64,000 bases of DNA, taken from assembly GCF_007827815.1 (NCBI RefSeq), contig NZ_VITH01000005.1:248001-312000 (forward strand), read 5' to 3'. The number at the start of each line of letters is the position of its first letter. The first letter of the stretch is position 1. Both the position numbers and the translations under genes were made by a program. This document shows positions 36,886 through 46,345 of this stretch, piece after piece. Source of the DNA: Azospirillum brasilense (lineage in GTDB: Bacteria > Pseudomonadota > Alphaproteobacteria > Azospirillales > Azospirillaceae). The notes beneath the pieces are model-generated. The model worked only from the letters and a program-made list of their open reading frames with translations. It had not been told where the DNA came from and made no database searches.

Positions 36886-38070
36886 ATGACCAAGGTTCCG
36901 GAAACCACCAGCCTGGAACAGCGCTCCAGCGCCGAGACGCAGCGCGCCGCCAAGGGCTTTACCCGCCGCCTGCTGCTCCAGGGGACCGCCGCCGCCGCGG
37001 GCGTCGCCGCGGTCGGCCCCTTCATCCTGCGCGAGGGCCGTGCCGCGTCGGGCAGCGTCAAGATCTTCTCCTGGGCCGGCTACATCAGCCCGGACATGCT
37101 GGCCGACTTCGAGAAGAAGACCGGCATCAAGGCCACCCTGACCGAATACGGCACCAACGACGAGCTGCTGAACCAGCTCAAGGCCACCGGCGGCGCCGGC
37201 TTCGACATCATCCACCCGACGGTGGACCGCGTGCCGAACTACGTGGAGTTCGAGCTGGTCCAGCCGCTGGACGAGTCGAAGGTCAAGTGGGACGGCTGCC
37301 TGAAGTCGGCGGTCGAGGGTTCCGCCGCCATGGGCGGCGTGGTCGGCGGCAAGCGCTTCTTCGCCCCCGCCGACTGGGGGACCGAGGCCATCGCCTACGA
37401 TCAGGCCAAGGCGCCGCTGACCTACGGCACCGCCAGCTACGGCGACCTGTGGAAGCCCGAGCACGCCGGCAAGGTGACGGTGCGCGGCCATTCCGGCCTG
37501 ATCGGCATCGGCCTGTGGCTGGAAGGCCAGGGCAAGCTGCCCCACCCGATCCGCGAGCAGTTCAAGGACGAGGCGAAGGCGCGCGCCAATTTCGACGCGA
37601 TCCTTCAGGTCGCCGCCGCCAACAAGAAGGCCATCGGCCAGTTCTGGTCGAACGAGAACGAGGCCCAGGGCGCCTTCCGCACCAACGGTTGCGTCATCGG
37701 CCAGACCTGGGATTCGTCCGCGGTCGCCCTGCGCAAGGAGGGGCTGCCGATCCGCTTCCTGGCGCCGAAGGAAGGCGCGCTGGCCTGGATGGAGGGTTTC
37801 GCGATCCCGGCCAAGGCGGCGAACCTGGAGCAGGCCTACGCCTGGATCAACTGGTTCTACACGCCGCAGGCGGGCGCCCTCTACACCAACCACTCCGGCA
37901 TCTCCAGCACGGCGGTCGGAGCGGAGGCGCATCTGTCCGACCTGAACAAGCAGTTCTTCGCCGACGCCTATCCGGGCGACGCGCTGCAGAAGCTGTGGTG
38001 GTGGCCGATCCAGGAAGCCTGGTACGTCTCCATCCGCAACGAGTACCAGGACCGCTTCCTGGCCGCGTGA
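36886..38070 (+). CDS. ABC transporter substrate-binding protein, polyamine (PotD/F) type
   Basis: 394 aa. A twin-arginine signal (FTRRLLLQGTAAAAGVAAVG, about 26-45) suggests Tat export to the periplasm. The mature part begins SGSVKIFSWAGYISPDMLADFEKKTGI, the classic start of the spermidine/putrescine receptor family, and has the YGTNDELLNQL and WFYTPQAGALY family regions. Substrate is inferred as a polyamine or a related small organic ion. ATG at 36886 follows ggggagagcaggtgcc. The ATPase gene follows after a repeat cluster, but the permeases are 3-4 kb away. Confidence 0.88.
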   Translation: MTKVPETTSLEQRSSAETQRAAKGFTRRLLLQGTAAAAGVAAVGPFILREGRAASGSVKIFSWAGYISPDMLADFEKKTGIKATLTEYGTNDELLNQLKATGGAGFDIIHPTVDRVPNYVEFELVQPLDESKVKWDGCLKSAVEGSAAMGGVVGGKRFFAPADWGTEAIAYDQAKAPLTYGTASYGDLWKPEHAGKVTVRGHSGLIGIGLWLEGQGKLPHPIREQFKDEAKARANFDAILQVAAANKKAIGQFWSNENEAQGAFRTNGCVIGQTWDSSAVALRKEGLPIRFLAPKEGALAWMEGFAIPAKAANLEQAYAWINWFYTPQAGALYTNHSGISSTAVGAEAHLSDLNKQFFADAYPGDALQKLWWWPIQEAWYVSIRNEYQDRFLAA

Positions 38071-38097
38071 GTGCGACCCTCTCCCGTCCCGATTGTC

Positions 38098-38215
38098 CCC
38101 TCTCCCCCCTGGGGAGAGGGTTAGGGTGAGGGGGTTGTGCATGGCGCCACGTCCGGCACGAGCGCAACCCCCTCACCGGCCCTCCGGGCCACCCTCTCCC
38201 CGGAGGGGAGAGGGT
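38098..38215. repeat. Clustered GC-rich palindromes, copy 4
   Basis: Three nested stems: ccctctcccc/ggggagaggg (38098-38120), the long-range gtgagggggttg/caaccccctcac (38126-38137, 38165-38176), and accctctcccc/ggggagagggt (38191-38215). They lie between the binding-protein and ATPase genes of one transporter. The outer stems share the core of the other copies; this copy looks composite, like a BIME. Confidence 0.7.
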
Positions 38216-38266
38216 TAAGGGCGGCGTCCCAACCGGGGATTTCCAGCATTCCATAATCAGGTGCCT

Positions 38267-39328
<1,062 letters not shown>

Positions 39329-39334
39329 CCGGGT

Positions 39335-40951
39335 TCAGCGCCCGATTGGCACGGTTGCGCGGAAGGGCACCTTTTCGAAGTCGCTGACCAGAGCATCGAG
39401 CCGCACCGACCAGGACCCGGCCACCGGCAGGGCCACCCCGTCCGCCGCGTAGACGCCGGGCGCCAGCTTGGACAGGGGGCGGGTGATGCCCTCGATCCCG
39501 GCGGCGGGCAGGGCCAGCTCCGCCGACACCTCCAGCGCGTCGAGCGGCGCGCCGTCGGGTCCCGTCAGGCGCATCTCGACGCGGTTCGCTCCCGGCGTCG
39601 CCGGGGTCACCGTCACGATGGCGGTGCGCCCGCGCGCCACGACCGCGGTGCTGAAGCCCGCCGGCTTCTCGGCGAAGACCGGCGGGGCCTGGGTGCGCGG
39701 CGGCGGGGTGGTGCCCAGCCCGGCGGTGAACAGGATGACCAGCCCCGCCACCACCATCTCGGTGTGGACGCTGGCGCGCAGCCGGACCGCCCCCTCGGCG
39801 CCCATGGTCTCCAGCCGTGGGGTCAGCCGCCAGCGGTTGACGGCGGCCAGGGCCAGCAGGGCCAGCGCGCCGACGATCTTGCCGGTCCAGATCTGCCCAT
39901 AGGCGGTGGTCAGGATGGTGCGCGGGTCGGCGATCTGCAGGACGCTCAGCCCCGCCCCGGCGAGCAGAAGCACCGCCACCGCCGGAACCGCGATGGCGGA
40001 GAAGCGCCGGACCAGCCGCAGCGACTCGGCCGGCGGCTCCGTCCGCAGCAGCACGGCCAGCGGCCAGAAGCCGCCGATCCAGAAAGCCACCGCCAGACCG
40101 TGCAAGGCGACCAGCGGCACGCTGAGCCAGCGTGGCTCCGCGGTCGCGGCGTGGCCGGTGGCGGCCAATGCCAGCGCCGCCCCGACCGCCCCAATGACCA
40201 GCAGCACGCGACCCGCCGTCCCGCGGTCTTCCAGCGCCAGCCCCAGGGCGGCGGCGATCAGGCTGAGCAGGGCGAGAAGGGCGCTCGGCCCCGCCGTGCT
40301 GGTCAGGCCGGCGGTCCAGGGCGAGGCGCTGGCCAGGGCGGACAGCGGCGCCCCTTCCAGAACCGCGCCGGCCAGCCCGGCGTTCAGCAGCGCCACCAGG
40401 GCGGCGACGCCGACACCCAGGCACAGGCCGGGGCGCAGGCGGCGGTTCAGCGGACTCCACCGCCCCGCCACCAGCACCAGGAACAGCCCGCCACCCACCG
40501 CGACGAGCAGGCTTCCGTAATGGAGCGCCCGGACCGCGGCGGCGGCCAGCAGCGTGGCCGGCGGCGTCGCGCCACCCAGCTCCGCCGGTCGTTCCGGTTC
40601 CGCACCGATCCCGAACAGGAGCGATCCGGCGACCGGGTGACCGTCCGCCGAGCTGACGCGGTAGCTGAGGATGTGGGTCCCCACCGCCAGCCCGCCGGGC
40701 AGCGGGACGCGCAGCGCCCCGTCCCCGGCGGCCGGGGCGGGCAGGGGAAGGGCCACCCCGCCGGGACCGATCAGCGTCACCGACACCAGCCGCACCGGCT
40801 CGTTGAAGCGCAGCGCGGCCTCGGCGGGCGGGCTGTCGAGACGCGCCCCGTCCTCCGGGGCGCTCTCGACCAGCACGGCATGCGCCAGGGCCGGCGCGGA
40901 CAGGGACAGCAGCATCAGGGCGGCGATCCACCCCACGACCAGCCGGCGCAT
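39335..40951 (-). CDS. CopC-CopD fusion copper protein
   Basis: 538 aa. Signal peptide at 1-23 (ALMLLSLSAPALAHAVLVES; the cleaved N-terminal His is the usual CopC copper ligand). Residues 24-125 are a CopC domain (AHAVLVESAPEDGARLDSPP, VSSADGHPVAGSLLF). Residues about 135-425 are a CopD-like membrane domain with eight or so helices (ALHYGSLLVAVGGG, VALHGLAVAFWIGGF). The last 110 residues form a YtkA/FixH-like beta domain. It probably takes up copper from the periplasm into the cytoplasm. Its start lies 15 bp from the YcnI gene stop, giving one cassette. Confidence 0.88.
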   Translation of the reverse strand: MRRLVVGWIAALMLLSLSAPALAHAVLVESAPEDGARLDSPPAEAALRFNEPVRLVSVTLIGPGGVALPLPAPAAGDGALRVPLPGGLAVGTHILSYRVSSADGHPVAGSLLFGIGAEPERPAELGGATPPATLLAAAAVRALHYGSLLVAVGGGLFLVLVAGRWSPLNRRLRPGLCLGVGVAALVALLNAGLAGAVLEGAPLSALASASPWTAGLTSTAGPSALLALLSLIAAALGLALEDRGTAGRVLLVIGAVGAALALAATGHAATAEPRWLSVPLVALHGLAVAFWIGGFWPLAVLLRTEPPAESLRLVRRFSAIAVPAVAVLLLAGAGLSVLQIADPRTILTTAYGQIWTGKIVGALALLALAAVNRWRLTPRLETMGAEGAVRLRASVHTEMVVAGLVILFTAGLGTTPPPRTQAPPVFAEKPAGFSTAVVARGRTAIVTVTPATPGANRVEMRLTGPDGAPLDALEVSAELALPAAGIEGITRPLSKLAPGVYAADGVALPVAGSWSVRLDALVSDFEKVPFRATVPIGR

Positions 40952-40966
40952 GCGTTTTTCCTTTTC

Positions 40967-41506
40967 TTACGGCTTGGCGGTCAGGGTGACGCCGGGGGCC
41001 GGCTCCTTGTAATCGTGGTCGGTCTTGCCCGGTTCCGGGATCTCGATCCAGCGGTGCACGCCCGTCTCGCATTCCTGCACCACGGGAAAATAGACCACGG
41101 TGCCGGGCGCGGCGTCCGGCAGGCGGGCGCGGAAGACGAACTCGTCGTAATGGGCGTCGGGCAGCGAGCCGCCGGTCCAGGCGATCTCGGTGACGCCCTT
41201 GCTCAGCGACTCGCCGTAGTAATCATAGGCCTTGGCGTATTGGCCCTCCTTCGTCGTCAGGGTCCAGCCGGGCTTGGGCATCGGCTTCACCGCGATGACG
41301 CCCTCCGGGATCTGCACGCGCAGGGCGACGGTGGGGGAGGCGCCGCAGCCATGGCCGACGCGCAGCACGCCCTTGTAGGTGCTGGCGGCCGGGGCCTGCT
41401 TGGTCTCCAGCGTGGTGTGGGCGAGGGCGGCGGAACCGGGAAGAAGACCGGGCAGGCAGGCGAGGACGGCGGCGGCCAGCAGGGCGCCGTGGGTGTTGCG
41501 GATCAT
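40967..41506 (-). CDS. YcnI family (DUF1775) periplasmic copper-binding protein
   Basis: 179 aa. Signal peptide at 1-30 (LLAAAVLACLPGLLPGSAALA), so the mature protein starts HTTLETKQAPAAS. Like Bacillus YcnI, the N-terminal His is placed to bind Cu(II) with a nearby Trp/Glu; GHGCGASPTVALRVQIPEGV and the W-containing MPKPGWTLTT are family features. It belongs to the copper cassette between CopCD and DUF2946. ATG 41506 follows gagagttccc. Likely a chaperone delivering copper to CopD (inference from family pairing). Confidence 0.88.
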   Translation of the reverse strand: MIRNTHGALLAAAVLACLPGLLPGSAALAHTTLETKQAPAASTYKGVLRVGHGCGASPTVALRVQIPEGVIAVKPMPKPGWTLTTKEGQYAKAYDYYGESLSKGVTEIAWTGGSLPDAHYDEFVFRARLPDAAPGTVVYFPVVQECETGVHRWIEIPEPGKTDHDYKEPAPGVTLTAKP

Positions 41507-41802
41507 GGGAACTCTCCGGTGTGTGCACAGGCGCCGGATGGGGCCGCAAGGCCTTGGTTCCGACCGACGGCGTTTCCGTTTCCGCAGCGGCCCCCACCCC
41601 GGCCCTCCCCCGCTCCGCGGGAGAGGGTGCCTTGCGCGAAGCAGTGGTAGTCCCCTCCCCTGCGAAGCGGGGGAGGGTCAGGGTGGGGGCAACCGTCAGC
41701 GACGACGGGGAGACGGAAGGAGAAAGCGGTCGCGTGTCGGAAAAGGCCGTTCAGCCGCAGGTCCGCGCCTGTGGATGCGTGCGTGTCTGCGAGGGAACTC
41801 GG
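41507..41802. other. Intergenic region with palindromes
   Basis: No gene is supported between the YcnI and DUF2946 genes. Most of the region is the GC-rich palindrome at 41590-41690. No clear promoter or operator for the copper genes was found. Confidence 0.5.
41590..41690. repeat. GC-rich intergenic palindrome, copy 5
   Basis: Outer arms 41590-41614 and 41666-41690 are inverted complements at 23 of 25 positions (gcccccaccccggccctccc... and its complement). An inner stem cctcccc/gggggagg lies near 41653-41678. Same core as the other copies. Confidence 0.7.
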
Positions 41803-42228
41803 TCAGACACCCACCGGAGGCGCCCGGGCGGAGAAGGCGCGCGGGGCGCGGCCGGCCCCGGCCTCGTCGTCCGCGGGCCGCGGAACGGCGGCCAGCACGA
41901 TCCCGGCCGGCGGCAGCGGGGCCGGCGCCACGGCCGGACCCAGCAGGGACCCGCCGCCCAGCGACAGGCAGATCGGGCAATAGGTGACGTGGCCCGGCGT
42001 GCCGTCCGGAACCGGGCCATGGTCGGAGTGCTGTGTGGCGGAGACGTCGGGGGCGGCGCCAGAATGGCAGATCGAGCCGGCCATGGCGAACGGCACTGAC
42101 TCCGCCAGGACCTTGGCCAGCGGCGCCGGGACGTGGGTGGCCATGACCAGGGCGTGGAAGACCAGCACCAGCGCGGCGACCCACGCTGTGGCTTCCCTCA
42201 TCACCCCGGATGTCCGCCATGCACGCAT
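41803..42228 (-). CDS. DUF2946-like exported protein
   Basis: About 141 aa from ATG 42228; ATGs at 42252 and 42201 are also possible. A signal-like helix (VAALVLVFHALVMATHVPAP) is followed by ICHSGA, a His-rich stretch (THHSDHGPVPDGTP region with HSDH) and CPICLSLGGGSLLGP. The paired cysteines and histidines are typical of DUF2946, a family found beside copper-transport genes and assumed to bind metal. It is the first gene of the copper cassette on this strand, 296 bp ahead of the YcnI gene. It lies divergent from the permease gene. Confidence 0.72.
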   Translation of the reverse strand: MRAWRTSGVMREATAWVAALVLVFHALVMATHVPAPLAKVLAESVPFAMAGSICHSGAAPDVSATQHSDHGPVPDGTPGHVTYCPICLSLGGGSLLGPAVAPAPLPPAGIVLAAVPRPADDEAGAGRAPRAFSARAPPVGV

Positions 42229-42371
42229 GTCCCCACTATGGGCACAGTCCAAGCCTCGAAAAAAGGCAATAAAGTTGTGGTTATTGGACGGGACATGGCC
42301 TCGCTTGCGCTCCGGCCCGCGGTCATGAGAGGCTTTCGATCCTAGTATATCGGCGGGTTGAGGGAGTGGTC

Positions 42372-43256
42372 ATGGGCGGCGTGCTGCGCCGGTACGGTCC
42401 GGTGTTGACCGCGGCGATCCTGCTGGCGGTGGCCGTGTGGCTGCTGCTGCTGGTCGTGCTGCCGCAATTGCTGATGGTGGACTTTTCCTTCCGCCCGTCG
42501 CTGCCGCCCAGCAAGGCCGGCGGGCCGGAGGACGTCTACACGCTGCGCAACTACGCGACGCTGTGGACCAACCAGATCCATCTGGCGATCTTCCTCAAGA
42601 CGATCTGGGCGAGCAGCCTCGTCACCGCGGTGACGCTGGCCGTCTGTTACCCCGTCGCCTTCTACATGGCGCAGGTGGCGCCGCGGCGGCGCCTGCCGCT
42701 GCTCGTGTTGATGCTCGTCGTGCCCTTCTGGATCAACGAGCTGCTGCGCACCTTCGCCTGGTACATCATCCTGGCCTTCAACGGGCCGCTGAACGCGCTC
42801 CTGGTCGGGCTCGGCCTTTTCTCGGAGCCGCAGCGGCTGCTCGGCGGCGATACTGGGGTGATCATCGGGATGGTCTACGTCTACATCCTCTTCATGGTGT
42901 TCCCGATCATGAACGCCATGGAGTCGCTGGACCGCAACCAGATCGAGGCGGCGCGCGACCTGGGGGCGGGATGGCTGCGCATCCACCGCCGCATCGTCAT
43001 CCCCCACGCCAAGCCGGGCATCGCGGTCGGCTGCATCATGACCTTCATGCTGGCGGCGGGCAGCTACGCCGTGCCGGCCCTGCTCGGCGGACCGCAGAGC
43101 CGCTGGTTCACCGAGGTCATCTACAACTGGTTCTTCGAGGGCGGGAACTGGAACCAGGGGGCGGCCTACGCCTTCATCCTGCTGATCCTGTGCGTCGCCT
43201 TCATCCTGCTGATGATGCGGCTGTTCCGCGTCGGCCTCACCGACATCGCCAAGTGA
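42372..43256 (+). CDS. ABC transporter permease, PotB type
   Basis: 294 aa with about six membrane helices. The EAA-loop motif MESLDRNQIEAARDLGAGWLRIHRRIVIP is clear in parts. Together with the ATPase at 38267 and the binding protein at 36886 it belongs to one polyamine-type importer, although the copper cassette separates them. ATG 42372 is five bases after AGGGAG. The second permease starts 14 bp after the stop. Confidence 0.9.
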   Translation: MGGVLRRYGPVLTAAILLAVAVWLLLLVVLPQLLMVDFSFRPSLPPSKAGGPEDVYTLRNYATLWTNQIHLAIFLKTIWASSLVTAVTLAVCYPVAFYMAQVAPRRRLPLLVLMLVVPFWINELLRTFAWYIILAFNGPLNALLVGLGLFSEPQRLLGGDTGVIIGMVYVYILFMVFPIMNAMESLDRNQIEAARDLGAGWLRIHRRIVIPHAKPGIAVGCIMTFMLAAGSYAVPALLGGPQSRWFTEVIYNWFFEGGNWNQGAAYAFILLILCVAFILLMMRLFRVGLTDIAK

Positions 43257-43269
43257 CGGGTATCGCGAC

Positions 43270-44079
43270 ATGACCGCCGCCACCTTCCGCCGCTGGGTCA
43301 CCGGGGCTTATCTGGTCCTGTTCTTCGGCTATCTGTTCCTGCCGCTGGGGATCATGGCGGCGGCGACCTTCAACAGCAGCCGCTTCCCGACCGTCACCCC
43401 CTGGATGGGCTTCACGCTGCAATGGTTCGGCGCCCTGTGGGCCGACCAGCGCATGTGGCAGGCGCTGGGGACCAGCCTGCTGGTCGGGGCGGGGGTGATC
43501 ACGGTGGCGGTGCCGCTGGGCTTGGCGGCGGCGCTGCTGCTCGACCGGCTGCACAGCCGGGCGCGGACCTTCCTCTACGCCGTGATGGTGTCGCCGCTGC
43601 TGACGCCGGGGGTGATCGTCGGCATCTCCACGCTGGTCTTCTGGCGGGAGTGGTTCGGGGTGACCGGCGGCCTGTTCCTGACCATCCTGGCGCAGTCCAG
43701 CTTCATCGCGGCCTACGCGATGCTGCTGTTCCTGGCGCGGCTGCAACGGTTCGATCAGACGCTGGAGGAGGCGGCGCTGGATCTGGGCGCCACCCACGGG
43801 CAGGTGTTCCGGCGGATCACACTGCCCTATCTGACGCCGGCCATACTGTCGGCGTCCTTCCTGGCCTTCCTGCAGAGCTTCGAGAACTACAACACGACGC
43901 TGTTCGTCCGTGGGCTGGACACCACGCTGACGGTCTACATCGCCTCGAAGGTGCGCACGGGCCTGACGCCCGCGGTCAACGCGCTGTCGCTGATCCTGAT
44001 CGCGCTGACCATCCTGGGCGCCGTCGTCTACGAAATCCTGCGCCGGCGCGAAGCGCGCCGGCAGCCGGACCCCGCGTGA
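43270..44079 (+). CDS. ABC transporter permease, PotC type
   Basis: 269 aa with six helices. EAA motif QTLEEAALDLGATHGQVFRR with the LPYLTPAILSASFLAFLQSFENY stretch is typical of PotC. It forms the heterodimeric channel with the preceding permease. Start ATG at 43270; the pair is tightly spaced and co-transcribed. A short conserved gene on the other strand ends 13 bp after it. Confidence 0.91.
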   Translation: MTAATFRRWVTGAYLVLFFGYLFLPLGIMAAATFNSSRFPTVTPWMGFTLQWFGALWADQRMWQALGTSLLVGAGVITVAVPLGLAAALLLDRLHSRARTFLYAVMVSPLLTPGVIVGISTLVFWREWFGVTGGLFLTILAQSSFIAAYAMLLFLARLQRFDQTLEEAALDLGATHGQVFRRITLPYLTPAILSASFLAFLQSFENYNTTLFVRGLDTTLTVYIASKVRTGLTPAVNALSLILIALTILGAVVYEILRRREARRQPDPA

Positions 44080-44091
44080 CGGCGGCAGGCC

Positions 44092-44334
44092 TTATTCTTC
44101 GCTCTCGTCCGCGTCCGCCTCGATCTGGGCGGCCAGATCGCGCAGCATGTCGATGACGTCCTCGTGGCTGGTCTCGTCCACGGCGGTGTTCACGGCGGCC
44201 TCGATCATCGCGACGGCGATGTAGGGGCCGAGAACCCCGCCTTCCTTGATCGCCGCCTCGAGATGCTTCTCGGCGACCGACAGGGCCTTTTCGAAGAGGG
44301 CCTCGGCCGTCTGGTTGGTGCTGTCCTTGCTCAT
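44092..44334 (-). CDS. Small conserved acidic protein of unknown function
   Basis: 80 aa, soluble. Sequence: helical and Ala/Glu rich, with an acidic end (AAQIEADADESEE). EALFEKALSVAEKHLEAAIK suggests amphipathic helices. I do not recognise a family. Start ATG 44334 is the only one fitting. Upstream lies an inverted repeat that could control it. It converges on the permease gene with a 12-bp gap and is divergent from the thioesterase gene. Confidence 0.7.
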   Translation of the reverse strand: MSKDSTNQTAEALFEKALSVAEKHLEAAIKEGGVLGPYIAVAMIEAAVNTAVDETSHEDVIDMLRDLAAQIEADADESEE

Positions 44335-44350
44335 CTTGCGGTCCGTTGCG

Positions 44351-44378
44351 GGTGTTATGGTGCGACTCCTATAACACC
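44351..44378. promoter_or_regulatory. Spaced inverted repeat ahead of the small acidic gene
   Basis: GGTGTTAT and ATAACACC, perfect 8-bp arms with a 12-bp spacer, are 17-44 bp upstream of the minus-strand gene at 44334. Minus-strand TATAGG within it could be a -10 element. Likely an operator or leader stem. Confidence 0.4.
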
Positions 44379-44497
44379 GCCCCGCCCGGGTTGGCGCGGC
44401 AAATCGGGACGGTGCGGGGAATGACCGTCATGCCCGGGCTTGCCCCGGCCCGCGCCACCGGCCACATTCGGCCCGAACCATCATCCGACAGGCGACC

Positions 44498-44914
44498 ATG
44501 ACCGATCCGACCCGCCCCGACCTCTACCGTTTCTGGATCGCGGAGCATGTGCGCTTCGCCGACCTCGACGCGCTCGGCCACGTCAACAACAACGCCATCG
44601 GCGTGTATTTCGAGCAGCTGCGCGTGTCGCTGGTCCATGATTGCGGCGGTTTCCGCGCCGAGTCCCCCTGGACTGTGGTGCTGGCGCGCAGCGTCATCGA
44701 CTACAAGGCGGAGCTGCTGTTCCCGGCGGACATCCGCGTCGGCGCGCGGGTGGCGAAGGTCGGCAACACCTCCGTGGTGTTGGGGGCCGCGATCTTCGAC
44801 GGCGACCGCTGCATCGCTGTGCAGGAGGCCGTTTGCGTCATCGTCGACAAGGACAGCCACCGCCCGACCCCGGTGCCGGCCGACCTGCGCGACGCCCTGT
44901 CCCGCTACGCGTGA
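44498..44914 (+). CDS. Acyl-CoA thioesterase (4-hydroxybenzoyl-CoA thioesterase/YbgC type)
   Basis: 138 aa, hotdog fold. The catalytic Asp lies in RFADLDALGHVNNNAIGVYFEQLR, which is the 4HBT/FcbC/YbgC active-site motif. The substrate cannot be assigned. ATG at 44498. The stop at 44914 lies 7 bp before the GTG of the multicopper oxidase, so they may be co-transcribed, although no functional link is known. Confidence 0.85.
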   Translation: MTDPTRPDLYRFWIAEHVRFADLDALGHVNNNAIGVYFEQLRVSLVHDCGGFRAESPWTVVLARSVIDYKAELLFPADIRVGARVAKVGNTSVVLGAAIFDGDRCIAVQEAVCVIVDKDSHRPTPVPADLRDALSRYA

Positions 44915-44921
44915 GGACGCC

Positions 44922-46345
44922 GTGCCGCCCCTGTCCCTCGACCGCCGCACCCTGCTGACCGGTTCCGCCCTGCTGGCCGGGGCCGGCCTGCTGCCGCACG
45001 CGGCCTGGGCGGCGATGGGGGCGGCGGTGGGGGAGGGGAGGGTGGTCAGCCTGTCGGCCGGTCCGGCCCGTGCCAATCTGGCGGGGGCGGGCTTTCCCGA
45101 CACGGCGGTCTGGGCCTATGACGGGCGGATTCCGGGGCCGGAGTTGCGCTTCCGGCAGGGCGACACGGCGCGCATCGCCTTCGCCAACGGCCTGCCGGAG
45201 CCGACGACCATCCACTGGCACGGCCTGCGCGTCCCCAACGCCATGGACGGGGTGCCCGGCCTGTCGCAACCGCCGGTGCCGGCGGGCGGGCGGTTCGACT
45301 ACGAGTTCCCGCTGAAGGATGCCGGCACCTTCTGGTACCACCCGCACGTCAACAGCGGGGTGCAGGTGGCCCACGGCCTGACCGGCGCCTTCATCGTGGA
45401 GGAACGGGAGCCGATCCGCGTTGACCGCGACCTGCTCTGGCTGCTCGGCGACTGGCGCCTGACGAATGAGGCGGAACTGGCCGGCGGTTTCGGCCATCCC
45501 ATGGACGCCACCCACGCCGGGCGCATCGGCAACACCGTCACCATCAACGGTGCGGTGCGGGACAGCGTGCCGGTCCGCGCCGGGGAGCGCGTCCGCCTGC
45601 GCCTGATCAACGCGGCGAACGCCCGCGTCTTCGCGCTCGACTTCCAGGGGCACGCGCCGCGGGTGATCGCGCTCGACGGCCAGCCGGTGACGCCGCACGC
45701 CCCGCCGGACGGCAGGGTGGTGCTGGCGCCCGGCCAGCGCGCCGACCTCGTGATCGACATGGCCGGCAGGCCGGGCGAGGGCTTCGACGTGGTCGACGGC
45801 TTCTACCCGCGCATGGCCTACCGGCTGACCCGGCTGACCTACAGCGGCGCGGCCCCCTTGCGCGACTCGCCGCTGGACGCCCCGATCGCGCTGGCCGCCA
45901 ACCCGCTGCCGGAGCCCGACCTTGCCGGCGCCGTCCGCCAGGACGTGGTGCTGGACGGCGGGATGCACGGCGCCATGCCGAAGAACGCCGGGCCGCGCGG
46001 CCCCTTCTGGGCGCTGAACGGCGTGGCCGCCCCAGGCCATTCATCCATGGAGCATCATCATCTGGAGCCGCTCATCACCGTCAAACGCGGTCAAACGCAG
46101 GTGACGGCCTTTGTCAACGAGACCGGCTGGTGGCACCCCATGCACCTGCACGGCTTTCCCTTCCGCGTCCTCTCGCGCAACGGCCGGCCGAACACCGCGA
46201 GTGGCGCGACACCGTCCTGCTCGGCCCCCGTGAGACGGCCGAGATCGCCTTCGTGGCCGAAGAGGCCGGCGACTGGATGCTCCACTGCCATGTTCTGGAG
46301 CATCAGGAGACCGGCATGATGGCCGTCCTGAGAGTGACCGCGTGA
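44922..46345 (+). pseudogene. Multicopper oxidase, frameshifted near the C-terminus
   Basis: About 474 codons. Starts at GTG 44922 after GAGGA. A Tat-like signal (DRRTLLTGSALLAGAGLL) precedes a three-domain multicopper oxidase with HWHGLR, WYHPHVNSG and HPMHLHGFPF. After 46190 the frame changes: the first frame runs to a stop at 46319 with nonsense sequence. The other frame carries EHREWRDTVLLGPRETAEIA and HCHVLEHQETGM and stops at 46345, overlapping the next start (GTGA). One base appears missing within ggccggccg (46182-46190). Without a correction the type 1 copper ligands HCH-x3-H-x4-M are lost. It could be a sequencing error. Confidence 0.85.
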
